From Segetibacter sp. 3557_3 (lineage in GTDB: Bacteria > Bacteroidota > Bacteroidia > Chitinophagales > Chitinophagaceae): 64,000 nucleotides of DNA. The translations under genes and the position numbers were made by a program. Of the stretch, positions 1 through 9,099 are shown piece by piece (within the stretch, counting starts at the first letter, position 1; each line of letters starts with the position of its first letter). The notes beneath the pieces were generated by a model that saw nothing but the letters and a program-made list of their open reading frames with translations, ran no database searches and was not told the origin of the DNA. The stretch covers positions 992,001-1,056,000 of the forward strand of contig NZ_SMSK01000001.1 in the NCBI RefSeq assembly GCF_004354985.1, given 5' to 3'.

Positions 1-436
1 TTTCAATGTTGACAGGATTTATATCTGTTGCATATATTCTCGTGCGTTCCAGCAGACCCGCTTCTTTGAGCAAAATGGCCATCGAGAATACCTCTTCACC
101 GGTTGCACAGCCGGCATGCCAGATCCTGATCAGCGGATAAGTCGCGAGCCTTGGAAAAACCTCTTCTTTGATCGTTTTAAAAAACTCAGGATCCCTGAAC
201 ATCTCCGTGACATTCACGGATATAAACTCGAGGAAGTGTTCAAAGGTTGCTTTCTGTTCGCTCAGGTTGTAACGTAAATCATCATAGGTATTTAATCCTG
301 ATGCGTGCATAAATCGGTACACCCTTCGATGCATAGAGGCAGATGCATAACCTGTGAAGTCGTAGCCATATAACTGGTTGATCAGCTGCAACACTTCCGT
401 CAACTCTTGATCTGTTAACTCAATAACTCGGGACAT
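1..436 (-). CDS. CheR-type protein-glutamate methyltransferase, 3' end beyond window
   Basis: The first 145 codons are inside the window; the gene runs off the left edge. The N-terminal helical CheR domain is followed by the start of the SAM-binding fold, with the motif AGCATGEE near residues 116-123 preceded by IRIWH and followed by ATDIN. CheR enzymes methylate glutamates on chemoreceptors or act in non-chemotaxis sensory clusters. The ATG at 436 opens MSRVIELTDQELTEV, a typical CheR start. The gene lies 85 nt downstream of a hybrid kinase on the same strand, so the two are probably co-transcribed. A CheB methylesterase beyond the edge would be expected in this kind of cluster, but that is inference. 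Confidence 0.9.
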   Translation of the reverse strand, partial: MSRVIELTDQELTEVLQLINQLYGYDFTGYASASMHRRVYRFMHASGLNTYDDLRYNLSEQKATFEHFLEFISVNVTEMFRDPEFFKTIKEEVFPRLATYPLIRIWHAGCATGEEVFSMAILLKEAGLLERTRIYATDINPVNIE

Positions 437-521
437 AACCTCGCATATTCATGTTTTTGGGATCATACCCCGACCCTCACCTCTAACATTAAAATGAGCA
501 TACACCATCTTTCTTATTGCA

Positions 522-3500
522 TCAGGAGAGCCACACCTTCATCAACGATTTTAATTTCTGCATGTCCAGAGGCTTCGATATGTAGTCTGATGCACCCGCA
601 GCAATACACTTCTCCTTGTCTTCGGTCATTGCCTTTGCAGTAAGTGCGATAATCGGGAGCCGGGTTAAAGACATCTGCTTCCTGATATAATCCATAGCTT
701 GGTAACCATCCATGTTTGGCATCATGATATCCATCAATACAATGTCTACCGGTGATGCGTCTGATAACTGCTGCACTGCCTCACGACCATCACAAGCGGT
801 AAGAATCTCCATTTCCTCCGATTCAAGGGCTGCTGTAAGGGCAAAAATGTTTCGCATATCGTCATCCACCAGTAATGCCTTTTTTCCCTTTAAAATGCCA
901 TCGCCTAATGCCACTACTTTGTGCTTTTTCTCGGGCATATTTGTTTCCTGCTGTACCTTGTAAAGGAAGAGTTCCAGTTCATCCATCAGCCTTTCCGGAG
1001 ACCAGGAAGAACTTCGAACCACTACATCACTGATCTTTTTAAGTTGGAGATCATCACCTGGTGTAATATCCTCATCCAGGTAAATGATTACCGGTATACC
1101 CGGTGCCATATGGTCGTGTAGCCGGTTAAGTGCTGTAATACCGGGTCCCACGTTTTTTCCAATGTCCGCGATTACACAGTCATATCGTGTGTTGTTTGTC
1201 TTTTCAATTGCTTCTTCAACTGATACGGCAACTTCGCACTGAACGTCAAGCTGACGGTCGGCAATAAGCTTATTCAATACATTATCTTTAAGGTGCTCAC
1301 CCGTAATGAGCAGCACCCGTTTAACATCATTCTGGATGATCTCACCGATCAATACAAAAACATTGTCGAGATCCTTTTTGGATAAGGGCTTTTGTAAATA
1401 GGCAAAAGCGCCAGGCAGAATCGTTGGGTTATCCCGGGCGGTAATGATGTGAACAGGAATGTTCTTTAGTTCATTGTCGCTTTTAATCATCTGCAATACC
1501 GTGGCTCCGTCAATGTCGGGCAAGTGCATATCCAGGATGACAGCACCCGGCTTAAACTTTTTTGCCAGCTGAACACCTTCGTTACCCGTAAGTGCAAGAA
1601 TTGTTTTGAAATCATGGCTGAACCCAAATTGCCTGACAATTTTCGCAAATGTGTCATCGTCTTCAATAACCAGCAAAACTTTGTCACCCGGTTTAATGTC
1701 AAAGCGGTCATCAACTAGTCCTGAAGGGGTTACTGGTGCTTCGCTATGAAGGTTCCTAATATTCAGCGTTTTTGCAGTATCCTTCGACGTGCCTTTGAAT
1801 ATCGGGATGGTAACTTTGAAACGGCTCCCCTTGCCTTCGGTGCTTTCCAGCTTGATGTTCCCACCCAGCATTCGCACAAGTTCCTTCGAAATGGACAGTC
1901 CCAGACCCGTACCGCCATACTTCCTGTTGGTGGCACCATCTGCCTGCTGAAAAGCTTCGAAAATGAGCATTTGTTGAGAAGCAGAAATGCCGATACCGTT
2001 ATCGGAAACAGCAATTTCCATCACATCAGAACCTCCCTCCGACTTCTTGCTAAAATGAAGCGTTATGCACCCGTTGGGAGCAGTAAACTTAAAGGCGTTG
2101 GAAAGCAGGTTTTTTAACACCTGGCCAAGTCGCTGCTTATCGGTTTGTATTGTTAAGGGCACATCATCATCCACAATAATGTCGAATTTGATGTGCTTTT
2201 CTTCTGCTACAACATTAAATAGTTGTTCGATATCAGTGGTTATGCTCCTGAGTGGAAGCTCCTCAAAATTCAGGTCTACCTTACCTGCCTCAATTTTAGA
2301 TAAATCAAGTATGTCGTTGATGAGGTGCAGAAGATCAGCACCCGATTTGTGGATTATCTTAGCATGATTGACCTGTTTCTCAGACAAATTTTGGTCTTTA
2401 TTATCAGCCAGCAACTTAGCAAGAATAAGCACACTATTCAAAGGGGTTCGAAGTTCGTGCGACATATTTGCCAGGAACTCCGATTTGTACTTGCCGGTGA
2501 TTTCGAGCTCTCTTGCTTTTAACTCAAGTGCCCGACGTGCCGATTCAATGGTGGCATTTTTCTCTTCAAGCTCGGCGTTTATCTGGCGCAGTTCCTCCTC
2601 CTGTACTTTAAGTTCTTCCTCCGAATGTTGCAGTACCTCGGTTTGATGGCTTAACTCCTCGTTGCTTCTCCGAAGCTTTTCCTGTTGCTGTTCCAATGCC
2701 TCCTTATGCTCCTGCAGTTCCTTTAGGAGGCGCAATACATTTTCTCTTGCCTGTGCGGAGTTAATGGCAACTGCAACGTTGTCACAAATAACATCGAGTA
2801 ATCTTTTATGACGTCCTTCGAATAAGCCGAAAGTAGCAAGCTCCATAACACCTTTAACTTCATCGTCGAAATAGATGGGAAAATACAAGGCCTGGCCTGG
2901 CTTTTCACCCGAGTGACCAGCATCGCCCGTGATGTATGCCGGTGAAACGTGGGCAATGATGATCTGCCTGGTTAACATCGCCTGCCCTACAAACCCTTCA
3001 TTCAGCCGGTAAACGGGTTGCAGGTTTTCCGGCAATGCATGGCGGGCTGTTAACACGAGGCTCTTGTCTTCCTCATTATACATATAAAAAGCACCTCCAT
3101 CGAGGTTAAGGTACCTGATGATTGTTTCGAGTATCGACTGGCTTAGATTAGTATATCCCGTATCACGATGTAAACTGTTGTTTACCTCGGCCACTCCCTG
3201 CAACAACCAGTTCTTCTCATTGCTTTCTCTATTTACGCGCTCCAGCTGCTGAAAGTTGTCCTTCAACTCTTCCTCTGCTCTCTTACGGGTACTGAATTCC
3301 CGGAAAATAAAAAAGATAAGGGTAAGTACGATGATGAGGATAAGCGCTACACTAATAATCAAAGCCAGGCTGGCATTGGCAATGGCCTGGCTATTTTCCT
3401 GCTCGGCTTGTGTTAGCAACCCTTTTTCGATGTTTGTAATGTCGCTGATTTCCTCCCTGATTACTTCCATGCGTTGGCGTTCGGAGTCCATCAGCCGCGA

Positions 3501-3896
3501 AATGTATTCGGAAGACAACACGCTCAAATCTACCGGCAGACCGTTCCAAAATTTAAGTAATTCGTCAATGTGTTTCTCCAGCAACGGTATACGTGTTTTC
3601 ACCTCCTGGTCAACTGCCATCCTTTTAAGGCGGTAGAGTTCCGGATGTATTTTCCGGATTGCAATAACATAGGGTTTTAAAAAACGGGGCTCATTTGTGC
3701 TTCGGAAACCACGCCGGCCTGTCTCCATATCCAGCAGCAACAGCTGAATAGTTTGCATTTGGTTAAGCATCTTATAAGTGTTCTTAACCTTAAGAGTTTC
3801 GGCGTTTTGTTTTTTAAAGGTCAGGTAGGAATTGAATCCAACAACCAGAACCAAAACTATGGCGGCGATGAATCCTAAATACAAACGTGACTTCAT
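522..3896 (-). CDS. CHASE3-GAF hybrid histidine kinase with three receiver domains
   Basis: A membrane sensor kinase of 1124 residues. Visible order: TM1 (about 7-25), an extracytoplasmic CHASE3-like helical domain with the ETGRRGF motif (about 58-64), TM2 (about 173-198), GAF (about 230-385), a long coiled coil (385-470), HisKA with SHELRTPLN and phospho-acceptor His480, HATPase with N600, DNGIG (632-636) and GTGLGLS (662-668), then three receivers. Receiver 1 (about 739-850) has EDDD and Asp789. Receiver 3 (about 1005-1123) has VDDD and Asp1056. The middle receiver (about 859-980) keeps a possible Asp911 but has lost the paired acidic residues after its first strand. It is followed by cheR on the same strand, which suggests a chemosensory-like or regulatory cluster. 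The signal it senses is unknown. Confidence 0.93.
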   Translation of the reverse strand: MKSRLYLGFIAAIVLVLVVGFNSYLTFKKQNAETLKVKNTYKMLNQMQTIQLLLLDMETGRRGFRSTNEPRFLKPYVIAIRKIHPELYRLKRMAVDQEVKTRIPLLEKHIDELLKFWNGLPVDLSVLSSEYISRLMDSERQRMEVIREEISDITNIEKGLLTQAEQENSQAIANASLALIISVALILIIVLTLIFFIFREFSTRKRAEEELKDNFQQLERVNRESNEKNWLLQGVAEVNNSLHRDTGYTNLSQSILETIIRYLNLDGGAFYMYNEEDKSLVLTARHALPENLQPVYRLNEGFVGQAMLTRQIIIAHVSPAYITGDAGHSGEKPGQALYFPIYFDDEVKGVMELATFGLFEGRHKRLLDVICDNVAVAINSAQARENVLRLLKELQEHKEALEQQQEKLRRSNEELSHQTEVLQHSEEELKVQEEELRQINAELEEKNATIESARRALELKARELEITGKYKSEFLANMSHELRTPLNSVLILAKLLADNKDQNLSEKQVNHAKIIHKSGADLLHLINDILDLSKIEAGKVDLNFEELPLRSITTDIEQLFNVVAEEKHIKFDIIVDDDVPLTIQTDKQRLGQVLKNLLSNAFKFTAPNGCITLHFSKKSEGGSDVMEIAVSDNGIGISASQQMLIFEAFQQADGATNRKYGGTGLGLSISKELVRMLGGNIKLESTEGKGSRFKVTIPIFKGTSKDTAKTLNIRNLHSEAPVTPSGLVDDRFDIKPGDKVLLVIEDDDTFAKIVRQFGFSHDFKTILALTGNEGVQLAKKFKPGAVILDMHLPDIDGATVLQMIKSDNELKNIPVHIITARDNPTILPGAFAYLQKPLSKKDLDNVFVLIGEIIQNDVKRVLLITGEHLKDNVLNKLIADRQLDVQCEVAVSVEEAIEKTNNTRYDCVIADIGKNVGPGITALNRLHDHMAPGIPVIIYLDEDITPGDDLQLKKISDVVVRSSSWSPERLMDELELFLYKVQQETNMPEKKHKVVALGDGILKGKKALLVDDDMRNIFALTAALESEEMEILTACDGREAVQQLSDASPVDIVLMDIMMPNMDGYQAMDYIRKQMSLTRLPIIALTAKAMTEDKEKCIAAGASDYISKPLDMQKLKSLMKVWLS

Positions 3897-4052
3897 GGGT
3901 ATGTTCTAAGAGGATAATATTAGCACTATTTCATAACAACGTAAAAAACGAGATCTGCGTTGGAGAGCACTTAACAAATGTTTTGCCGCAATTACAATGT
4001 ACCAGGTCCCAATGCTGAATGTCTTTACATATTTTGCAGCTATTCTGACCCA

Positions 4053-5849
4053 ATGCAGAAAAATCAGTATATGAATGACGTGGCATCGGTTTACCAGCTT
4101 AACGTGGACTCCTACAAAACAGCGCTGACTAAGGTATCGAAAAAACTGTTCCTGATAGCTGCGGCAAGGCTGATCTCCTTTGTGCTCATAATAGGTTGTT
4201 TCTACTATTTAGTAAAGAATGGTGGCAATGCAGCGCTCGTTTCCGGAATCATAATGATCATCTTGTTTTTGTACCTTGTTAAAACAAGCAGCTCATACAC
4301 CTATGAAAAACAATTGCTACAGAAACGATTGTTTGTAAATGAAAATGAATGCTCAATTATAAATGGCGGCAAAAACGCATTTGATGACGGATCAATATTT
4401 CAGAGCGGGGAGCGCTATTTTGCCGACCTTGACATTTTCGGTCCCGGATCAATTTTTCACCTGCTGAACAGAACCTCAACGGTGCACGGTGCAACAGCAA
4501 TAGCTGCCACTTTGAAAAATCCACAACTTGATGCTGTCAACATCCTGGAGACCCAGGAGGCAATAAAGGCATTTGCACCCCAGGCAGGGTTGCGTGAACT
4601 TATCGTAGCCAAATCACTCCTGCATAGTAAAGATGCATCCAACATTGAAGGGCTTCAACGCTGGGTGCAACACCTGCCGAAGCTTTTGATTAACCGCTAC
4701 ATGAATATTGCCCGGTTTATTGTACCCACCATAAACCTGCTGGTATTGGTGCTCTCCTTTCTGTCGGGGGAATATTACTTTCTATCCTTAACCGTTCTTA
4801 TCACCTGGCTGCATATTGGCTTTTTCGCCCGGTATACCCAGCAGCAACACCTGATGATCAGTAAAAAGGAAGAAAGCCTGAAGCAGTACGCCGCGATACT
4901 GGAGTCATTCGAAAAAACAGAGATCGGTTCATCCGCTGTGCTAAGGCGCCTTCAAGAGAAGTGTTCCGATGCCCACACGCAGATTGCAAAGCTTTCCAAT
5001 CTCGCCAACATGCTTGATCAAAGGCTAAACCTGCTGGTAAATATTCTGTTGAATAGTTTTCTGATGTACGAGGTACAGTGTGTTTTTGCACTTGAAAAAT
5101 GGAAGCAGCAAAACAAGAATCGATTGGCTGACTGGATATATGCAGTTGGCGAAATAGAGTCGCTAACGAGCTTTGCTACATTCGCGTTTAACAACCCGCT
5201 TTACACCTATCCTACCTTAAATCATGATTCCGTAGTAATCGAGGGTGAGCAGGTTTCGCATCCGCTAATGCGAAGTGAACAGTGCGTAAGCAACGACTTT
5301 TCAATAGGTCGAACAGGTCGCATGATGCTTATTACGGGCTCTAATATGTCGGGTAAAACCACTTTCCTGCGAACAGTTGGTGTGAATACATTGCTGGCAC
5401 AATGCGGGGCTCCTGTTTGTGCAACACGTTTTTGTTTCACACCTGTTCGAATCTACAGTTCTATACGAATTAGTGACTCCCTGCAGGAAAACACTTCCTA
5501 TTTCATGGCTGAGCTCAAACGGCTTCACGAAATTAAACAGGAGATCGCCGATGGCAAACCGTGCTTGATATTGATTGACGAGATACTCAGGGGAACCAAT
5601 AGTGACGACAAATATTATGGCTCCGAGCAATTTATGCTCAGGTTGATTAACTACAATTGCCTTACCTTATTTGCTACGCACGACTTGAAATTAAGCGAAC
5701 TTGCAACAAGCCACAGCGGCGTGATAGAGAACTTTTGCTTCGAAAGCACCATCAGGGAGGAGGAACTCTATTTCGACTATAAAATCAGGAGTGGGGTTGC
5801 ACAAAACAGGAACGCGTCATTCCTGATGAAAAAGATGGAAATAATATAA
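4053..5849 (+). CDS. Membrane-embedded MutS-like ATPase
   Basis: About 598 residues from the ATG at 4053; an ATG at 4071 is also possible, and the open frame extends upstream to 3978. The C-terminal half is a MutS-type ABC ATPase: Walker A GSNMSGKT, a signature-like region around TSYFMAELKRL, Walker B LILIDEIL followed by RGTN, then FATHDLKL. Upstream is a MutS lever/clamp-like helical region. Unlike mismatch-repair MutS there is no mismatch-binding domain I. Instead there are hydrophobic helices near the N-terminus (two) and mid-protein (two). Such short MutS-related membrane proteins occur in Bacteroidota with no settled function. The gene is convergent with the sirtuin gene. The family call is firm; the role is unknown. 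Confidence 0.88.
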   Translation: MQKNQYMNDVASVYQLNVDSYKTALTKVSKKLFLIAAARLISFVLIIGCFYYLVKNGGNAALVSGIIMIILFLYLVKTSSSYTYEKQLLQKRLFVNENECSIINGGKNAFDDGSIFQSGERYFADLDIFGPGSIFHLLNRTSTVHGATAIAATLKNPQLDAVNILETQEAIKAFAPQAGLRELIVAKSLLHSKDASNIEGLQRWVQHLPKLLINRYMNIARFIVPTINLLVLVLSFLSGEYYFLSLTVLITWLHIGFFARYTQQQHLMISKKEESLKQYAAILESFEKTEIGSSAVLRRLQEKCSDAHTQIAKLSNLANMLDQRLNLLVNILLNSFLMYEVQCVFALEKWKQQNKNRLADWIYAVGEIESLTSFATFAFNNPLYTYPTLNHDSVVIEGEQVSHPLMRSEQCVSNDFSIGRTGRMMLITGSNMSGKTTFLRTVGVNTLLAQCGAPVCATRFCFTPVRIYSSIRISDSLQENTSYFMAELKRLHEIKQEIADGKPCLILIDEILRGTNSDDKYYGSEQFMLRLINYNCLTLFATHDLKLSELATSHSGVIENFCFESTIREEELYFDYKIRSGVAQNRNASFLMKKMEII

Positions 5850-5870
5850 GTAATGGACTCCAATAAAGCT

Positions 5871-6566
5871 TTAACGCGTTCCGTTGCGTAAAATCCTGAT
5901 CAACTCCCGTACCCCTGTGGTAGCCGGCTGCTCAATAGCTGTGAGGTTCTCCAACGACTGCGCATAAGGAATCTCTTTGTCGATAATGTACTTAGGAATA
6001 TGAGGGGGTGCATAGTTTACCAGCCCTGCCGCAGGATACACGATCAGCGAAGTTCCAACAACAGCAAAAAGGTCAGCCGTGCTCATAATCTCTATTGCCG
6101 GTTCAATCATGGGAACCATCTCTTCGAACCATACGATTGCCGGCCTTAGTTGACCACCATCGGGAGCAACGTCGCCGAGGTGTATATCCCCGGTGATATC
6201 GAAGGACTCCGTTTCGGAAAGAACACTTCGCATCTTTAAAATTTCGCCGTGTAAGTGTAAAACATTATGGCTGCCGGCACGCTCGTGCAGATCGTCAACA
6301 TTCTGGGTGATGATTTGTACGTCGAAATCATGCTGCAAATCAGCAAGGCCGACATGGGCGGCATTTGGCCGGGCCGCCAAAACATCTTTGCGACGCATAT
6401 TATAGAAGTCGAGCACCAACTTTGGGTTGTTTGCCCAACCACGTGGAGATGCAACTTCGTATACGTCGTAACCCTCCCAAAGGCCTCCACTATCGCGAAA
6501 AGTTTTTAACCCACTTTCGGCACTTACACCTGCACCCGTAAGTACAACAAGCCGTTTTTTTGACAT
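5871..6566 (-). CDS. cobB: SIR2-family NAD-dependent protein deacylase
   Basis: A 231-residue sirtuin that removes acyl groups from lysines using NAD. Seen: GAGVSAESG (11-19) and FRDSGGLW (23-30) for NAD binding, TQNVDDLHERAG (87-98), catalytic His106 in HLHGE, and RPAIVWFEE. Tyr55 and Arg58 form the YxxR pair that in class III sirtuins (CobB, SIRT5) favours acidic acyl groups such as succinyl-lysine. The stretch between the catalytic His and RPAIVWF, where zinc-binding sirtuins carry four cysteines, has none. The family assignment is secure; desuccinylase preference is inferred from two residues. It lies 31 nt downstream of the EVE gene on the same strand and probably shares its transcript. 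Confidence 0.92.
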   Translation of the reverse strand: MSKKRLVVLTGAGVSAESGLKTFRDSGGLWEGYDVYEVASPRGWANNPKLVLDFYNMRRKDVLAARPNAAHVGLADLQHDFDVQIITQNVDDLHERAGSHNVLHLHGEILKMRSVLSETESFDITGDIHLGDVAPDGGQLRPAIVWFEEMVPMIEPAIEIMSTADLFAVVGTSLIVYPAAGLVNYAPPHIPKYIIDKEIPYAQSLENLTAIEQPATTGVRELIRILRNGTR

Positions 6567-6597
6567 AAGCCGGACAGATTTTGTTGATGCATTTGTA

Positions 6598-7020
6598 CTA
6601 TGGCACCTGATTTCCTGCTTTACTTAATTCCAGGATGACCTTCCATTCATCGCTGGTAATTGCAGCAACTGAAAGCCGGGACAACCGGATGAGTTCTATC
6701 TCGGAAAGTCGCTCATCTTGTTTGATAACAGTTAGTGGCACAGGGTTTTTCAATTTTTTGGATGGCTTGAGGTCTACCACCACCCAGTTGGGATCTGAAG
6801 TTGTAGGATCCTGGTAAGCTTCTTTAACAACTTTGGCAATGCCTACAATTTCCAGTCCTTCGTTGCTGTGATAAAAAAACACCTCGTCACCTTTCTTCAT
6901 CTCCCGAAGGTTGTTCCTCGCCCGAAAGTTTCGTACACCATCCCATGATGTTTGTTTGTCAATCACAAACTGATCCCAGCTGTATTTCGATGGTTCAGAT
7001 TTAACCAGCCAGTACGCCAT
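6598..7020 (-). CDS. EVE domain protein
   Basis: A 140-residue single-domain protein of the EVE/PUA-like fold, related to human thymocyte nuclear protein 1. Motifs seen are WLVKSEP (4-10), WDGVRNFRARN (26-36), GDEVFFYHS (44-52) and EIVGIAKV. EVE domains bind modified bases in DNA or RNA in characterised relatives; the ligand here is unknown. The length is normal for a stand-alone bacterial EVE protein. It is transcribed just ahead of the sirtuin gene, with a short gap. Nothing nearby looks like a restriction system, so a housekeeping nucleic-acid role is more likely than defence, though this is inference. Confidence 0.88.
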   Translation of the reverse strand: MAYWLVKSEPSKYSWDQFVIDKQTSWDGVRNFRARNNLREMKKGDEVFFYHSNEGLEIVGIAKVVKEAYQDPTTSDPNWVVVDLKPSKKLKNPVPLTVIKQDERLSEIELIRLSRLSVAAITSDEWKVILELSKAGNQVP

Positions 7021-7074
7021 AGATACATTGTTGATTTTACGAACAAATAGGGTTAACGATAATTTGCCACTGTG

Positions 7075-7800
7075 CTAGTATTCCCAACCGCTTGCCAGAA
7101 CATCGGCAATGTGCATGGTGGTTAAATCGTAGCCTTTGTTTTTTATGTAGCCGTCGATATGCATAAGGCAACTAACATCGGTGCTGATGATGTATTTTGC
7201 CCCGGTTGCTAGTGCATTATTTACCTTTTGATCGGCCATAGCTATACTGATGGACTCAAACTTCACCGCAAACGTTCCACCGAAGCCACAGCAGGTTTCC
7301 ACGTCATTCATCTCCAGTAATTCCAGGCCCTTAACCTTGCTCAACAACTCGCGGGGTTCCTGTTTTATCCGGCACTCCCGTAGTCCTGCACAGCTATCAT
7401 GGTAGGTCGCCTTACCTTCCAGGATTGCACCAAAGTTGGTAATCTTAAGCACCTTTACCATAAACTCCGAAAACTCATAACAGTTTTCTGCAAGTTTTAG
7501 TACGTTGTTGTGTTGCGACGAATTGTCGAACATCGTATGGTAATAGTTTCTCACAAAACCAATACAACTTGCACTTGGTGCAACGATATACTCAGCGTTT
7601 TCAAAATCTTTAATAAATTTTGAACAAACTGCTTTCGACTCGTCGCGAAAACCGGCGTTATAAGCCGGCTGTCCGCAACATGTTTGTTCCCGGTTGTAAT
7701 AAACGTCGCAGCCTGCTTTTTCCAGCACCTTAACCATATTAAACGCGGTTTGTGGGTACAACTGGTCCATGAAACAGGGAATGAAAATGTGTACTTTCAT
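7075..7800 (-). CDS. CCG-domain iron-sulfur protein, LutA/YkgE type
   Basis: 241 residues with two cysteine-rich CCG repeats: CCGQPAYNAGF (41-51) and CCGFGGTF (170-177), plus upstream cysteines in each half (Cys79 and Cys137 regions). This is the architecture of LutA/YkgE, the Fe-S subunit of the L-lactate-oxidising LutABC complex, and of related subunits in glycolate and heterodisulfide oxidoreductases. LutB and LutC are not adjacent, so the partner must be encoded elsewhere or the protein does something else. It follows ribH by 30 nt on the same strand, so it may be co-transcribed with riboflavin synthesis. Family certain, substrate uncertain. Confidence 0.85.
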   Translation of the reverse strand: MKVHIFIPCFMDQLYPQTAFNMVKVLEKAGCDVYYNREQTCCGQPAYNAGFRDESKAVCSKFIKDFENAEYIVAPSASCIGFVRNYYHTMFDNSSQHNNVLKLAENCYEFSEFMVKVLKITNFGAILEGKATYHDSCAGLRECRIKQEPRELLSKVKGLELLEMNDVETCCGFGGTFAVKFESISIAMADQKVNNALATGAKYIISTDVSCLMHIDGYIKNKGYDLTTMHIADVLASGWEY

Positions 7801-7830
7801 GTGTATAACGCTGCTAAAAATTGTGCTGTT

Positions 7831-8316
7831 TTAAAAACTTGTTTGTCGATTAAGTCCGATCATTTTTATAGCTGTTAATGCAGCTTCCTGTCCCTTATGA
7901 CCATGAACACCACCGATCCTTTCCTGTGCCTGTTCTTCGTTGTTTACGGTAAGTATACCAAAGATCACCGGTACATCCAGTGTTAAGTTAAGCTGAACAA
8001 TACCATCGGTAACACCTTTGCATACATAATCAAAGTGAGGAGTATCACCACGTACAACGCTTCCCAGGGCAATGAAGGCATCAGCCCTGTTGCCATTTTG
8101 CCTGTCGTGAAGTCGCCTGATGATAAACGGGATCTCAAAAGCGCCGGGTACGGTGATGGTCTCGTAGGTTACGCCAGCTTCGGTTAAGGCCTGCTCGCAA
8201 CCAAGTGCAAGCTCGTTTACGATGTGTGCGTTCCATTCGGTTTTCACTATAACTACAAAGGCATCCTTTATCTGAGGGATGCCTTTGATAAGCTCACTGT
8301 TTCCTTTTGTAGCCAT
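7831..8316 (-). CDS. ribH: 6,7-dimethyl-8-ribityllumazine synthase
   Basis: 161 residues, the normal length. It condenses 5-amino-6-ribitylaminouracil with dihydroxybutanone phosphate in the penultimate step of riboflavin synthesis; the family forms cytosolic pentamers or icosahedral shells. Seen: the substrate-stacking aromatic Trp28, PGAFEIPF (57-64), and GSVVRGDTPHFDYV (85-98) with the catalytic His94. The ATG at 8316 begins 2 nt after the stop of the TPR gene, which indicates translational coupling. No other rib gene is in the window. Confidence 0.96.
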   Translation of the reverse strand: MATKGNSELIKGIPQIKDAFVVIVKTEWNAHIVNELALGCEQALTEAGVTYETITVPGAFEIPFIIRRLHDRQNGNRADAFIALGSVVRGDTPHFDYVCKGVTDGIVQLNLTLDVPVIFGILTVNNEEQAQERIGGVHGHKGQEAALTAIKMIGLNRQTSF

Positions 8317-8318
8317 AA

Positions 8319-9023
8319 TTATTTTACGCTGAATTCATTTTTTTCAACACTTAACCTGTAGATGTATTTGTCGATTGAATAGCCTTTTTCTGTTTTTGGG
8401 TAGTTCTCTTTCAAATCCCTGTAAACTTCAAGTGCTTCGTTTGTTTTACCCATGCTCTCCAATAGGTAACCGGCACGGAAGAGAAATTCTGAGGAGTTAA
8501 ACTCGTCTTCTTTGAAGTGTGTGCCCGCTTTTTTGTAATTGTCAACAGCATCTTCTTTTTTACCCAGTTCGCTATAAGCATCACCAAGCTTGCCATAAGC
8601 CAGCATTTGTATCTGCTTCGAAGAGGTGCTAAAGTCCTTAAGATATTTAACCGCGTTGTTAAAGTCGCCGGTTTTCAGGTAACAAACACCAGCATAAAAA
8701 TTCGCCAGGTTACCTGCTTTAGTACCGCCGTAGTTTTTAGCAATGTAAACGAAACCTTTGTTTTGACCATCGCCAAGTAGCGCAAGCTTAAGGCTATCAG
8801 CCCTGAAGTATTCCTCGGCTTTAAATATTGCTTCGGCTGCCCTGTTTTCAGCAGGCTCTTTGAACATTGACTTGTAAACAAGCCAGCCGACCAGCACAAG
8901 CACAACGGCAGCAAGCACTCCGGTGATAAGTTTCTTATTCTTGTCCCAGAAGCCCCTGGCACGTTCTACAGGATCCACATGAACGTCTTGCACTTTAACT
9001 TCCTCTACCTTGTTGTCAGCCAT
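8319..9023 (-). CDS. Membrane-anchored tetratricopeptide-repeat protein
   Basis: About 234 residues from ATG 9023; the open frame extends 15 codons upstream, but MADNKVEEVKV is the more natural N-terminus. A basic cytoplasmic stretch is followed by one TM helix (about 25-48) and then TPR-like helical pairs to the C-terminus, including AYGKLGDAYSELGKKEDAVDNY. The layout resembles YfgM/TPR_21 proteins, which assist periplasmic protein folding or cell-envelope assembly. It is directly upstream of ribH, separated by 2 nt, and 76 nt downstream of pdhA. Function is inferred from architecture only. Confidence 0.82.
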   Translation of the reverse strand: MADNKVEEVKVQDVHVDPVERARGFWDKNKKLITGVLAAVVLVLVGWLVYKSMFKEPAENRAAEAIFKAEEYFRADSLKLALLGDGQNKGFVYIAKNYGGTKAGNLANFYAGVCYLKTGDFNNAVKYLKDFSTSSKQIQMLAYGKLGDAYSELGKKEDAVDNYKKAGTHFKEDEFNSSEFLFRAGYLLESMGKTNEALEVYRDLKENYPKTEKGYSIDKYIYRLSVEKNEFSVK

Positions 9024-9099
9024 GCCAAATTTTAATTTATTGTTTTTAAGGGTTGTTGATTGGTTCACCTAACGCAGTTGCGCCCGAACCTGTAATATG

